In this document: one piece after another, positions 7,489 through 16,113 of the stretch
Layout: each line of letters begins with the position of its first letter
How positions within the stretch are numbered: position 1 is the first letter of the stretch
Assembly: GCF_005144585.1 (NCBI RefSeq)
Contig: NZ_SSMQ01000073.1
Location: 1-64,000, forward strand
From: Polyangium fumosum
GTDB lineage: Bacteria > Myxococcota_A > Polyangia > Polyangiales > Polyangiaceae
DNA length: 64,000 nucleotides
Reading direction: 5' to 3'
The notes under the pieces: model-generated
What the model saw: the letters and a program-made list of their open reading frames with translations, nothing else
Told to the model about the DNA's origin: nothing
The model's database searches: none
Translations under genes and position numbers: made by a program

Positions 7489-8307
7489 ATGACCGTCGAA
7501 CTCGAAATCGATATCGAACCCCCGCCTGGGGTGCTCCGCTGGCTCATCTCGTGCGATGAGTCTGGCGTCGACGGCTCCCAGTTCTACGGCTTTGGCTCAC
7601 TCTGGATGAAGTGGCAGCGGCGTGGGGAGTTTCACGCGGCGATCAAGGAGCTGCGGGAGCGCCACGGCTACTCGGCGGAGATCAAGTGGACGAACGTGCG
7701 GCCTCGGTACATCGCCTTCTATCGGGACCTCGTTGACTTCTTCTTCCGCACGAACTGGCTCGTCTTTCACTGTCTTGTGGTGCGAAAGGCGAAGGTGAAG
7801 AAGGAACTCCATAGGGGCAGCTTCGATCTCGCACGGCAGAAGCACTTTACAATGCTCCTGACGAACAAGATCAAGCGCTGCTTGAGGACACACAAGGGCC
7901 GCGAGCAGACCTTCCGCATCTGGGTCGATCCGATTGCTTCGAGCTACAAGAAGGCAGACGAGGTGGTCGAGATCATCGCGAACCGTGTGCTCCGTCGGGT
8001 GTTCGGGGAGGTTCGCCCCGTCGACAAGGTCTTCACGCACGACTCGAAAGAAAAAGCGTCGATCCAGCTCTGCGATCTTCTGCTCGGCGCGGTGATGGCC
8101 GCATGGCGGCAGGAAGCGAGTGCAGCGGTGAAGCTGGACCTGCAAAAGTGCATTGCTGACTATCTCACGTGGCCCGATCTCCGCTCGGATACCCACCGCG
8201 ACGAACGCAAGTTCAACATCTGGTACTTCTACGACCCATCGCAAGGAGATCGGGAAGTCGAGACGCGCCAGGTAAAGCTGGTTCATCCACTTGAAGGCGC
8301 CGGGTAG
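7489..8307 (+). CDS. DUF3800-domain protein
   Basis: The product is 272 residues from the ATG at 7489; an earlier in-frame ATG at 7471 overlaps the likely ribosome-binding site. It carries the DUF3800 signature near the N-terminus (WLISCDESGVDGSQFYGFGSLWM, Asp-Glu-Ser-Gly) and a later conserved Asp (RIWVDPIAS), followed by EKASIQLCDLLLGAVMA. The family is thought to have an RNase H-like fold and to act as a nuclease, and it is frequent in defence islands. Here it lies between the methyltransferase-nuclease and drmD on the same strand. Whether it works with either is unknown. Confidence 0.75.
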   Translation: MTVELEIDIEPPPGVLRWLISCDESGVDGSQFYGFGSLWMKWQRRGEFHAAIKELRERHGYSAEIKWTNVRPRYIAFYRDLVDFFFRTNWLVFHCLVVRKAKVKKELHRGSFDLARQKHFTMLLTNKIKRCLRTHKGREQTFRIWVDPIASSYKKADEVVEIIANRVLRRVFGEVRPVDKVFTHDSKEKASIQLCDLLLGAVMAAWRQEASAAVKLDLQKCIADYLTWPDLRSDTHRDERKFNIWYFYDPSQGDREVETRQVKLVHPLEGAG

Positions 8308-8413
8308 TCCCTCTCCCTCCAGGCCCGTTCGAGCCCCACCCTGCGCTCGACTTCCTGTAGACTCCCGCCCCCCCAAGGCTGGCCCCCACCGCCGGGCCCT
8401 GCCGGAGACCACG

Positions 8414-11400
8414 ATGGCCGCGAGGAAACCCCACAAAACCCCCGACAGCTCCGCCCCCGCGCAGACCTCCGTCCTCGCACCGGTCCCCACGACCCCGACC
8501 GTAGCCTCGGTCCTCGCCGTCCTCTCCGCCGGCCGCCTCCTCGACCTCTGCCGCCTGCTCGGCTGCGACGTCCGCGAGCTCTCCGCTCCCAAGGATCGCC
8601 TCCTCGCCCGGCTCGCCGATCACCTCGGCAAGCGCCTCCCGACCCTCCTCCGCGAGCTCGGCCGCGATGAACTCCGCGCCGTCTGCCGACGCCACGGCCT
8701 CGACCCCTCCGCCCGCGCCCGCAGCGACCTCCAGGCCCTCCTCCTCGAAGCCGCCGGCCTCGATCCGAAAGCCTCGACGGTTCGCCCGCCCGCGCAGAGC
8801 CCCGACGGCCTCCCCACCAAAGGCCAGATCGTCCACGCCCGCCACCGGCAATGGCTCGTCGAGGACGTGGCCCTCGGCACCGGCAACGAGTCCCCGCTCG
8901 TCCGCCTCGTTTGCCTCGACGACGACGATCCCGGCCGTCCCATCGACGTCCTCTGGGACCTCGAGCTCGGCGCTCGCATCGTCGCCCCCGAGACCCACGG
9001 CCTCGGCGACGCTCCCCGGCTCGATCCACCCGCCCATTTCGGCGCCTACCTGCACGCCCTGAAATGGAGCGCCGTCAGCGCCGCCGACGCGACCCGCTTC
9101 CAGGCCCCCTTCCGCGCCGGCATCAAGCTCATGGCCCACCAGCTCACGCCGCTCATGAAGGCGCTCGAGCTGCCGCGGGCGAACCTCTTCATCGCCGACG
9201 ACGTCGGCCTCGGCAAGACAATCGAGGCGGGCCTCGTGCTCCAAGAGCTCCTCCTCCGCCAGCAAGCGAGCTTCGTCCTCATCGTTTGTCCGGCGTCCGT
9301 TTGCCTCCAGTGGCAAGGCGAGATGCAGCGCCGCTTCGGCCTGCGCTTCGAGGTGATGACGCGACAATTCGTCGGTTATCGCCGCCAGGAGCACGGGTTC
9401 GGGACGAACCCCTGGAGCACGCACAATCGCTTCATCGTCTCCCACGCCCTCCTGCGCCGGCCCGAGTATCGCGATCCGCTCCTGCACCACCTCGGCGAGA
9501 GGGCTCGCAAAGGCCTGCTCATCCTCGACGAGGCCCATGTGGCGGCGCCGGCCTCCGCGAGCAAGTACGCGACCGATACCGACATCACGCGGACGATCCG
9601 CGACCTCGCTCCCCGCTTCGACAATCGCCTCTTCCTCAGCGCTACACCACACAACGGCCACTCGAACAGCTTCAGCGCGCTCCTCGAGATCCTCGACCCT
9701 GTGCGCTTCACCCGCGGCGTCCCGGTCGAGGGCAAGAAGGACCTCGACCCGATCATGGTGCGAAGGCTCAAGCGCGACCTTCGCCAGCTCGGCGTCGAGC
9801 GTTTTCCGAGGCGCCTCCTCGTGCAGCTCGCCCTCTCGAACAAGGGGGGATCTTGGCGCCTCGCGCAGACGAGCTACGACGCGGAGACCGGAGAGGAAGG
9901 CAAAGCCGCCACGAGTGACCTCGGGGCAGGTCAGCCCGTCGAGCTCCTCCTGGGCGAAAAACTCCAGCGTTACACCGAGCTTTGCGCGCCCGCTTCCGGG
10001 CAAGGACGTTTCCCCTTCATTCACCTGCAACAACGGCTGCTTTCGAGCCCCGAGGCATTTGCGCGCTCGATCGAGGCACACGCGCAGGGCCTCGCGAAGA
10101 AAGGCGGGCCCGTCGCGGCTCCGCAGCAGCAAAAGCTCACGCTCGACCTCGAGGCCGATCCCGAGACGCACGGCCTCTCCGACGAGGCCGTCGCCGAGGA
10201 GAGCGCCGCGGCCGTCCGCCACGCCAGCGCATCCCTCCCGAGCCCGACCGAGGAGGGCCGCGCGCTCCTCGCTGAGATGCGCGCCCTCGCCGAAAAAGCC
10301 CGCCGCGAGCCGGACGCCAAGGCGCTCGCACTGCTCGCCTGGATGCGCGAGCACCTCTGCCCCGCCATCGGCCTCGGCGAAGACAAACGCGCGAGCCGCA
10401 AATGGTCCCCGCGCCGCGTGATCATCTTCACCGAGTATGCGGACACGAAACGTTACCTCGTCGAGCTCCTCGCTGCCGCCGTCGCGTGGACCGAGGACGG
10501 CGAGCAGCGCATCATGCAATTCCACGGCGGCATGGGCGACGAGGCCCGCGACGAGGTGCAACGCGCCTTCAACAGCGCCCCCGACGCGCACCCCGTGCGT
10601 ATCCTCGTCGCGACCGACGCCGCCCGCGAAGGCGTCAACCTCCAGGCCCACTGCGCCGACCTCTTCCACATCGACATCCCCTGGAACCCGGCCCGCATGG
10701 AGCAGCGCAACGGCCGCATCGACCGTACGTTGCAGCCCGCCCCCGAAGTCCGCTGTCATTATTTCATTTACCCCGAGCGCGCCGAGGATCAGGTCCTTGA
10801 GACCGCCGTCCGCAAGATCGCCACCGTCCAGCGCGAGCTCGGCTCCCTCGGCGCCGTGCTGCTCGGGCAGATCGAGGCCGCGCTCGAAAACGGCATCACG
10901 AGCAAGTCTCGCGCGACCATCGAAAAGGTCGGCGCGGGCGCCAAGACCGCCACCGTCGACACCGAGCTCGAAGCGCAACGCACCGACCTCGCGGCCCTGC
11001 GCGCCGAGAACGAGCGCGCCGGCCGCCGCCTGGAAAACTCCCGGCGCACGCTCGAAGTGGAGCCCGACGCGCTCCGGGGCGTCGTCGAGATTGGCCTGAC
11101 CCTCGCCGGTGCCCCGACCCTCAAGGACGCCGGCAAAACCAGCGACGGCCGCCCGACCTACGAGCTCCCGCCCCTCGATCGCTCGTGGGACGTCACCCTC
11201 GACACGCTGAGGCCTCCCCGCGGACGCACCGAAGAGTTCTGGGAGTGGCGCAAGAAGCCCCCGCTTCCTGTCACCTTCCACCCGCTCGCGAGCCTCTCCG
11301 AAGGCGCCGAGCAGCTCCACCTCTCGCACCCGTTCGTCAAGCGGATCCTCGACCGTTTCCTCGCGCAGGGCTTTTCCGCGCACGACCTCTCCCGCGTGAC

Positions 11401-12025
11401 GGCTGTGGTCGCGCCCGGCGAGAGTGTCGTCCGCGTGATTGGATATGGCCGCCTCACGCTCTTCGGTACCGGCGCCGCGCGCCTGCATGACCAGCTCGTC
11501 CCGCTCGCCGCCGCGTGGTCCGGCGACGCCGCCAGCATCAAGCCCTACAAGGACCGCGCGACGGCCGTGATGGCCATCTCCTCCACCGAAAAACTGCTCG
11601 CCAGCGGAGCCCGCGCCCCCAACGCGACCATCACCAAGCGCATCCGCGAAAATGCGGAAACCCTCTTCCGCGCCCTCTGGCCGCACCTCGAAGCCGAGGC
11701 CGACGCCCTCGCCGTCGAGGCCCGCCAAGGCCTCGCCGAGCGCGCGCGGCGCGAGGCCAACGATCTGCGGGATCTGCTCCTCCGGCAGCGCTCGGCCATC
11801 GACAAGGCCGAGGCCCGCCTTCGCCAGGCCGACCTCTTCGAGCTGCAGGACAAGGAGCAAAAACGCCAGGTCGACCTCGACCTCCGCCACCTCGACCGCC
11901 GCCGCGCCGCGGCCGCGAGCGAGCTCGAGACCGAGCCGGCCGCGATCGAGGCCCTCTACGAAGTCCGCATGTCCCGCCTCACGCCCGTGGGGCTCGTCGT
12001 TGCCTTCCCGGAGTCGATGACATGA
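8414..12025 (+). CDS. drmD: DISARM helicase DrmD (SNF2-like)
   Basis: The 1203-residue protein is an SF2/SNF2-type DNA translocase. Walker A is DDVGLGKTIEAG near residue 260, the Walker B/DEAH box is LLILDEAHVA near 370, motif III is LSATPHNGHSNS, and the C-terminal RecA lobe has RVIIFTEYADTKRYL, ILVATDAAREGVNLQ and the arginine-finger motif MEQRNGRIDR. The N-terminal 200 residues are a separate domain, and residues after 900 contain long coiled-coil helices. Start ATG 8414 follows GGAGA. In class 1 DISARM, drmD is the first gene and precedes drmMI, exactly as here; the stop overlaps the next start (ATGA). The class-defining pairing with drmMI, drmA, drmB and drmC makes the assignment firm. 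Confidence 0.9.
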   Translation: MAARKPHKTPDSSAPAQTSVLAPVPTTPTVASVLAVLSAGRLLDLCRLLGCDVRELSAPKDRLLARLADHLGKRLPTLLRELGRDELRAVCRRHGLDPSARARSDLQALLLEAAGLDPKASTVRPPAQSPDGLPTKGQIVHARHRQWLVEDVALGTGNESPLVRLVCLDDDDPGRPIDVLWDLELGARIVAPETHGLGDAPRLDPPAHFGAYLHALKWSAVSAADATRFQAPFRAGIKLMAHQLTPLMKALELPRANLFIADDVGLGKTIEAGLVLQELLLRQQASFVLIVCPASVCLQWQGEMQRRFGLRFEVMTRQFVGYRRQEHGFGTNPWSTHNRFIVSHALLRRPEYRDPLLHHLGERARKGLLILDEAHVAAPASASKYATDTDITRTIRDLAPRFDNRLFLSATPHNGHSNSFSALLEILDPVRFTRGVPVEGKKDLDPIMVRRLKRDLRQLGVERFPRRLLVQLALSNKGGSWRLAQTSYDAETGEEGKAATSDLGAGQPVELLLGEKLQRYTELCAPASGQGRFPFIHLQQRLLSSPEAFARSIEAHAQGLAKKGGPVAAPQQQKLTLDLEADPETHGLSDEAVAEESAAAVRHASASLPSPTEEGRALLAEMRALAEKARREPDAKALALLAWMREHLCPAIGLGEDKRASRKWSPRRVIIFTEYADTKRYLVELLAAAVAWTEDGEQRIMQFHGGMGDEARDEVQRAFNSAPDAHPVRILVATDAAREGVNLQAHCADLFHIDIPWNPARMEQRNGRIDRTLQPAPEVRCHYFIYPERAEDQVLETAVRKIATVQRELGSLGAVLLGQIEAALENGITSKSRATIEKVGAGAKTATVDTELEAQRTDLAALRAENERAGRRLENSRRTLEVEPDALRGVVEIGLTLAGAPTLKDAGKTSDGRPTYELPPLDRSWDVTLDTLRPPRGRTEEFWEWRKKPPLPVTFHPLASLSEGAEQLHLSHPFVKRILDRFLAQGFSAHDLSRVTAVVAPGESVVRVIGYGRLTLFGTGAARLHDQLVPLAAAWSGDAASIKPYKDRATAVMAISSTEKLLASGARAPNATITKRIRENAETLFRALWPHLEAEADALAVEARQGLAERARREANDLRDLLLRQRSAIDKAEARLRQADLFELQDKEQKRQVDLDLRHLDRRRAAAASELETEPAAIEALYEVRMSRLTPVGLVVAFPESMT

Positions 12026-15000
12026 AGGATCGCGACGTCCTCTTCCACAAGAAATGGCTCGGCCTCGCGCAACCCATCGAGGGCCTGGTCTTCAGCGTGC
12101 CGGTCCTCGCGGATGCGCAGATCGCGCCCGAGGAGCGCGCGGAGCTCTCGACCTCGTTCGCCACGCAGCTCGACGGGGACGCCCCGCGCATCCGGAGCCT
12201 GACCGCGTTATTCAGAGAGTTCCTCGGGTATGCGCAGCCGGGAATGCTCGTCCCGCGCGCCGAGCTGCCGGAGGAGCTCTCGTTCTACGCCGCCGAGGGC
12301 GGGCAGGAGATCCGGCCGAGCTTCGCCCTCGGGCGCGGGCCCTTCGTCGCCTCGGAGGATGACCCGTTCGCCGCCTTCGACGAAGCCCCCGCTGCCGCTC
12401 CCGCCGCCGCTCCCGCCTCTGCCTCCGCGCGCTGGTTTGTCCTCTTGTGGGATCTCACCGAATCCGGCACCGATATCGACCTCGACGAGCCCGAGGCCGT
12501 CACTGGCCCGTGGCGATATCCGCCGACCGCCAAGTTCGAGCGCCTCCTCCGCCACGTCGGCATTCCCATTGGCCTGCTCTTCAACGGAAAACACCTCCGC
12601 CTCGTCTACGCGCCGATCGGCGAATCCACCGGGCACCTCACCTTCCGCGTCGAGCACCTCCGCGGCCCCGAGGGCCGCCCGCTCCTCACCGCGCTCGACC
12701 TCTTGCTCCACGCCCGCCGCGCCTACAGCGCCTCGCCCGAGCACACCCTCGAAGACCTGCTCGCCGAGAGCCGCCGCCGCCAGGCCGACGTCACCGAGGA
12801 GCTCGCGAAACAGGTCTTCGAGGCCGTCGAGATCCTCCTCGCTGGCTTCGAGGCCGCGGCCGCCCGCGATTGCGTGGGCGCCTCGCTCGATTGGCTCCGT
12901 CCGGCCGTCGAGGCCGAGGGCGACCATTTTTATCAGGGCGTTCTCTCCGTCGTGCTCCGCCTCGTCTTCTTGCTTTACGCGGAGGACCAGGCCCTCCTGC
13001 CCGTCGAGCACTCCACGTACGCCGAGCACCTGAGCCTCGCCGGCCTTTATGCCCGCCTCAGCCACGACGCGGGCGCGCATCCCGAGAGCATGCACCATCG
13101 CTTCGGCGCGTACGGGCAGCTCCTCGCGCTTTTCCGCGCCGTTTTCTTTGGCGTGAAACACGGCACGCTCGAGCTCCCCCCGCGCCGCGGACGCCTCTTC
13201 GACCCGAACACGTATCCCTTCCTCGAAGGAGGCCTCCCCGGCTGGACCGCTGCGGTGACCGATCCCGCCGCCCGCGCCGAGGCCCGGCCGCCGAGCATCG
13301 ATGACGGCACGATTTACCGCGTCCTGCACCGCCTGATGGTCTTCAGCGGGCAGCGGCTCAGTTATCGCACGCTCGACGTCGTGCAGATTGGCAGCGTTTA
13401 CGAGTCGCTGATGGGCTTCCACGTGCTGCGCGTCGAGAGCCCCTCAGCGCGGCTCGGCAAACATGGCGTCTGGGCCGAGACCGCGGCCCTCCGAGCGATG
13501 AGCCCCACGGACCGGGCGCGTTTCCTCAAGGAGACCTGCGGCCTCAATCCCGGGCCCGTGGGCACCATCGAAAAGGCCGTCAAGGAAGCCGGCAAGGACG
13601 ACCACGCGCTCGCCGAGGCGCTCTCCGCCCATTCCCCCGGCCGCAAGGACGACGCCGTCCGCCACCGCGTCGCCTCCGGCCGCCTCGTCCTCCAGCCCGG
13701 CGAGGAGCGCCGCCGCACCGGCACCCATTACACGCCGCCTTCGCTCACGGTGAAGGTCGTGCGCCGCACCCTCGAACCGCTCCTCGCGTGCCTCGGCCCC
13801 GAGCGCACGCCCGAGCAGATCCTGCAGCTCAAGATCTGCGACCCCGCGATGGGGTCGGGCGCGTTCCTCGTGGCCGCGTGTCACGAGCTGGCGAACGAGA
13901 TCGTGGCGGCGTGGACGCGGCAGGGCGAGCTCGCGCGGATGATCGAGTTGTTCGGGGATGCGCACCTGCATGCGCGAAGGCTCGTCGCGCAGCGGTGCCT
14001 GTATGGGGTCGACAAGAACCCGGCGGCCGTGGAGCTGGCGAAGCTCTCGCTCTGGCTCGTCACGATGAGCCGGACGCTTCCATTCACGTTCGTCGACCAT
14101 GCTTTGCGTCACGGCGACAGCCTCGTGGGGCTGGATTTCAAGCAGATCGAGTCGTTCCACTGGGCGCCGTCGGGGCAGACGGAGACGGTGCGGGTGCTCC
14201 TGCGGGAGGCGCTCGATCAGGCGGTGGAGCTGAGGCAGCAGCTTCTTGCACTGGCGGATCACGAGGATCCGGCGTCGCAGGCGGAGAAGCGAAGGCTGTT
14301 CGATTTCTCGCAGCAGGCGATCGAGCGGGTAAGGATCGTGGCGGATGCGTGCGTGGGGGCGTTCTTTGCGGAGGAGAAGGACGCGGCGCGGAAGGAGGAG
14401 CGGAAGCGGAGGCTCGATCTGGTCGAGGCGTGGGTCGGGCACGAGAATGGGGAGGCGGGGGCGGAGTTGGAAGCGCTCGCGGCCGAGGCGCGGGCGAAGC
14501 TTTCTCCCTTCCATTGGTGGATCGAGTTTCCGGAGGTGTTTTTCGAGAAGAGGCCGGATCCGCTGGATGGCGGGCGAGTCAATGGCGCGGCGAACATGGA
14601 TGCGTTCGTCGGGAATCCGCCGTTCCTTGGGGGCTCGAAGGTTAGCGGAGCGCTGGGCGTCGGGTATCGGGACTGGCTGAAGGCAGCACACCCGACCGCG
14701 GAGGGACGCGGGGACCTCAGCGCGCATTTTTTCTGGCGTGCTTATTCCTTGCTGGGCTCAAACGGCGCGGCTGGCCTGATTGCCACGAATACCATCGCGC
14801 AAGGTGATACACGTGGCACAGGGCTCGCTGCTATCGTCCATGCGGGGGGTACGATCTACGATGCCACTTCCGCACTCCAGTGGCCTGGCGAGGCGAACGT
14901 GGCCGTGGCGATCGTCCATTTCGCCGTCGGCGCCCCCACTGCTCAACCAAGCTTGCATCGAATCCTGGATGGTCAGGAGGTCGGGATTATCAACTCCATG

Positions 15001-16113
15001 CTGCGTGCGAACGCCGAAAGGGGCGATCCTGTCCCACTCCAAGTGAACGAGGCGTTTTGCTACCAGGGACACAAGATCGCCGGAGCAGGCTTCGTTCTGT
15101 CACCCAGCGAGCGGGACGCATTCCTTGCGACGCGTCCATCCAACGCCCAGGTGATCTTCCCGTACCTCGGAGGCGAGGAGATCAACACGGATCCATCGCA
15201 GGGATTCGACCGGTTCGTGATCAACTTTGGCAAGAGAGACGTGGCAGAGGCTGCGGTGTGGCCGGAGCTTCTGGACAGGGTACGAACCCTCGTGAAACCG
15301 GCGCGGGACGCGGTTCGAGACAATACGGGCAAGGGCGGACACGGGAAGAAATACTGGTGGCAGTTCCTCGACCGCTGCGATCCACTGCATGCGGCTCTCA
15401 AGCCCTGCACAAGGTGTCTCGTGGCCGCAAACGTCACGAAGCACCTCACCTTCGCCTGGCAGCCACTTGACCGGGTTCTGTCGAACACGGTTTTCGTCTT
15501 CGCGCTCGATCGGGACTCGGCCTTTGCCGCACTCCAATCGCGCATCCATGAGCTATGGGCGCGGCTGTTGTCTTCCTCGATGAGGACCGATCTGCGCTAC
15601 GCCGCCTCGGACTGCTTCGAAACCTTCCCCTTCCCCCACCCCGACCCCCGCACCGTCCTGCCCGACCTCGAATCCATCGGCGAACGCCTCTACTCGGCCC
15701 GCGCCCGCTTCATGGTCGACACCAACCAGGGCCTCACGAAGACCTACAACGCCCTGAAGGACCCGGCCTGCGAGGACGGGCGGATCCTCGACCTCCGCCG
15801 CCTCCACGAGGACATGGACCGCGCCGTCCTCGCCGCCTACGGCTGGAGCGACATCCCCGTCCCGCCCTTCTGCCCCCTCACGGACGCGGACCGCGAAGCG
15901 CTCCAGGCCTTCGAGGACGAGGTCATCGATCGGCTGTACGTCCTCAACGCCGAGCGCGCGCGGGAGGAGCAGCGGCTCGGGCTTGCCGGGAAGAAGAAGG
16001 GGCGCGCACCGAGCGAGGACGCGGACGCGGGGGACGAGGCGGAGGCCCCGGTCCCGAAGAAGGCCGGCAAGGGGGCGAAGACGGCGCCCGAGAAGCAGGG
16101 GAAGTTGTTCTAA
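12022..16113 (+). CDS. drmMI: DISARM adenine methyltransferase DrmMI
   Basis: The 1363-residue protein is a large type IIG-like N6-adenine methyltransferase: AdoMet motif DPAMGSGAFLVAACHELA near residue 610 and catalytic NPPFLGGSKVSG near 865. The first 500 residues form a helical N-terminal region without a recognisable nuclease motif. A target-recognition part follows the catalytic motif (about 880-1200), and the C-terminus is a Lys/Ala-rich tail. In DISARM this enzyme methylates the host motif so that self DNA is spared. Third-base usage changes along the gene: C-ending codons before about 13.8 kb and after 15.6 kb, G-rich between 13.8 and 14.6 kb, and clearly less biased between 14.65 and 15.59 kb. 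This suggests a swapped target-recognition segment. The stop TAA overlaps the convergent stop of the exporter gene by 4 bases. Confidence 0.9.
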   Translation: MKDRDVLFHKKWLGLAQPIEGLVFSVPVLADAQIAPEERAELSTSFATQLDGDAPRIRSLTALFREFLGYAQPGMLVPRAELPEELSFYAAEGGQEIRPSFALGRGPFVASEDDPFAAFDEAPAAAPAAAPASASARWFVLLWDLTESGTDIDLDEPEAVTGPWRYPPTAKFERLLRHVGIPIGLLFNGKHLRLVYAPIGESTGHLTFRVEHLRGPEGRPLLTALDLLLHARRAYSASPEHTLEDLLAESRRRQADVTEELAKQVFEAVEILLAGFEAAAARDCVGASLDWLRPAVEAEGDHFYQGVLSVVLRLVFLLYAEDQALLPVEHSTYAEHLSLAGLYARLSHDAGAHPESMHHRFGAYGQLLALFRAVFFGVKHGTLELPPRRGRLFDPNTYPFLEGGLPGWTAAVTDPAARAEARPPSIDDGTIYRVLHRLMVFSGQRLSYRTLDVVQIGSVYESLMGFHVLRVESPSARLGKHGVWAETAALRAMSPTDRARFLKETCGLNPGPVGTIEKAVKEAGKDDHALAEALSAHSPGRKDDAVRHRVASGRLVLQPGEERRRTGTHYTPPSLTVKVVRRTLEPLLACLGPERTPEQILQLKICDPAMGSGAFLVAACHELANEIVAAWTRQGELARMIELFGDAHLHARRLVAQRCLYGVDKNPAAVELAKLSLWLVTMSRTLPFTFVDHALRHGDSLVGLDFKQIESFHWAPSGQTETVRVLLREALDQAVELRQQLLALADHEDPASQAEKRRLFDFSQQAIERVRIVADACVGAFFAEEKDAARKEERKRRLDLVEAWVGHENGEAGAELEALAAEARAKLSPFHWWIEFPEVFFEKRPDPLDGGRVNGAANMDAFVGNPPFLGGSKVSGALGVGYRDWLKAAHPTAEGRGDLSAHFFWRAYSLLGSNGAAGLIATNTIAQGDTRGTGLAAIVHAGGTIYDATSALQWPGEANVAVAIVHFAVGAPTAQPSLHRILDGQEVGIINSMLRANAERGDPVPLQVNEAFCYQGHKIAGAGFVLSPSERDAFLATRPSNAQVIFPYLGGEEINTDPSQGFDRFVINFGKRDVAEAAVWPELLDRVRTLVKPARDAVRDNTGKGGHGKKYWWQFLDRCDPLHAALKPCTRCLVAANVTKHLTFAWQPLDRVLSNTVFVFALDRDSAFAALQSRIHELWARLLSSSMRTDLRYAASDCFETFPFPHPDPRTVLPDLESIGERLYSARARFMVDTNQGLTKTYNALKDPACEDGRILDLRRLHEDMDRAVLAAYGWSDIPVPPFCPLTDADREALQAFEDEVIDRLYVLNAERAREEQRLGLAGKKKGRAPSEDADAGDEAEAPVPKKAGKGAKTAPEKQGKLF

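Noticed and set aside
8213..11890. A 1225-residue open frame on the minus strand, opposite drmD
   Set aside because: It is the antisense shadow of the helicase gene, caused by GC-rich codons; its reading is Glu/Gly/Ala-rich without domains while the plus strand has all helicase motifs.
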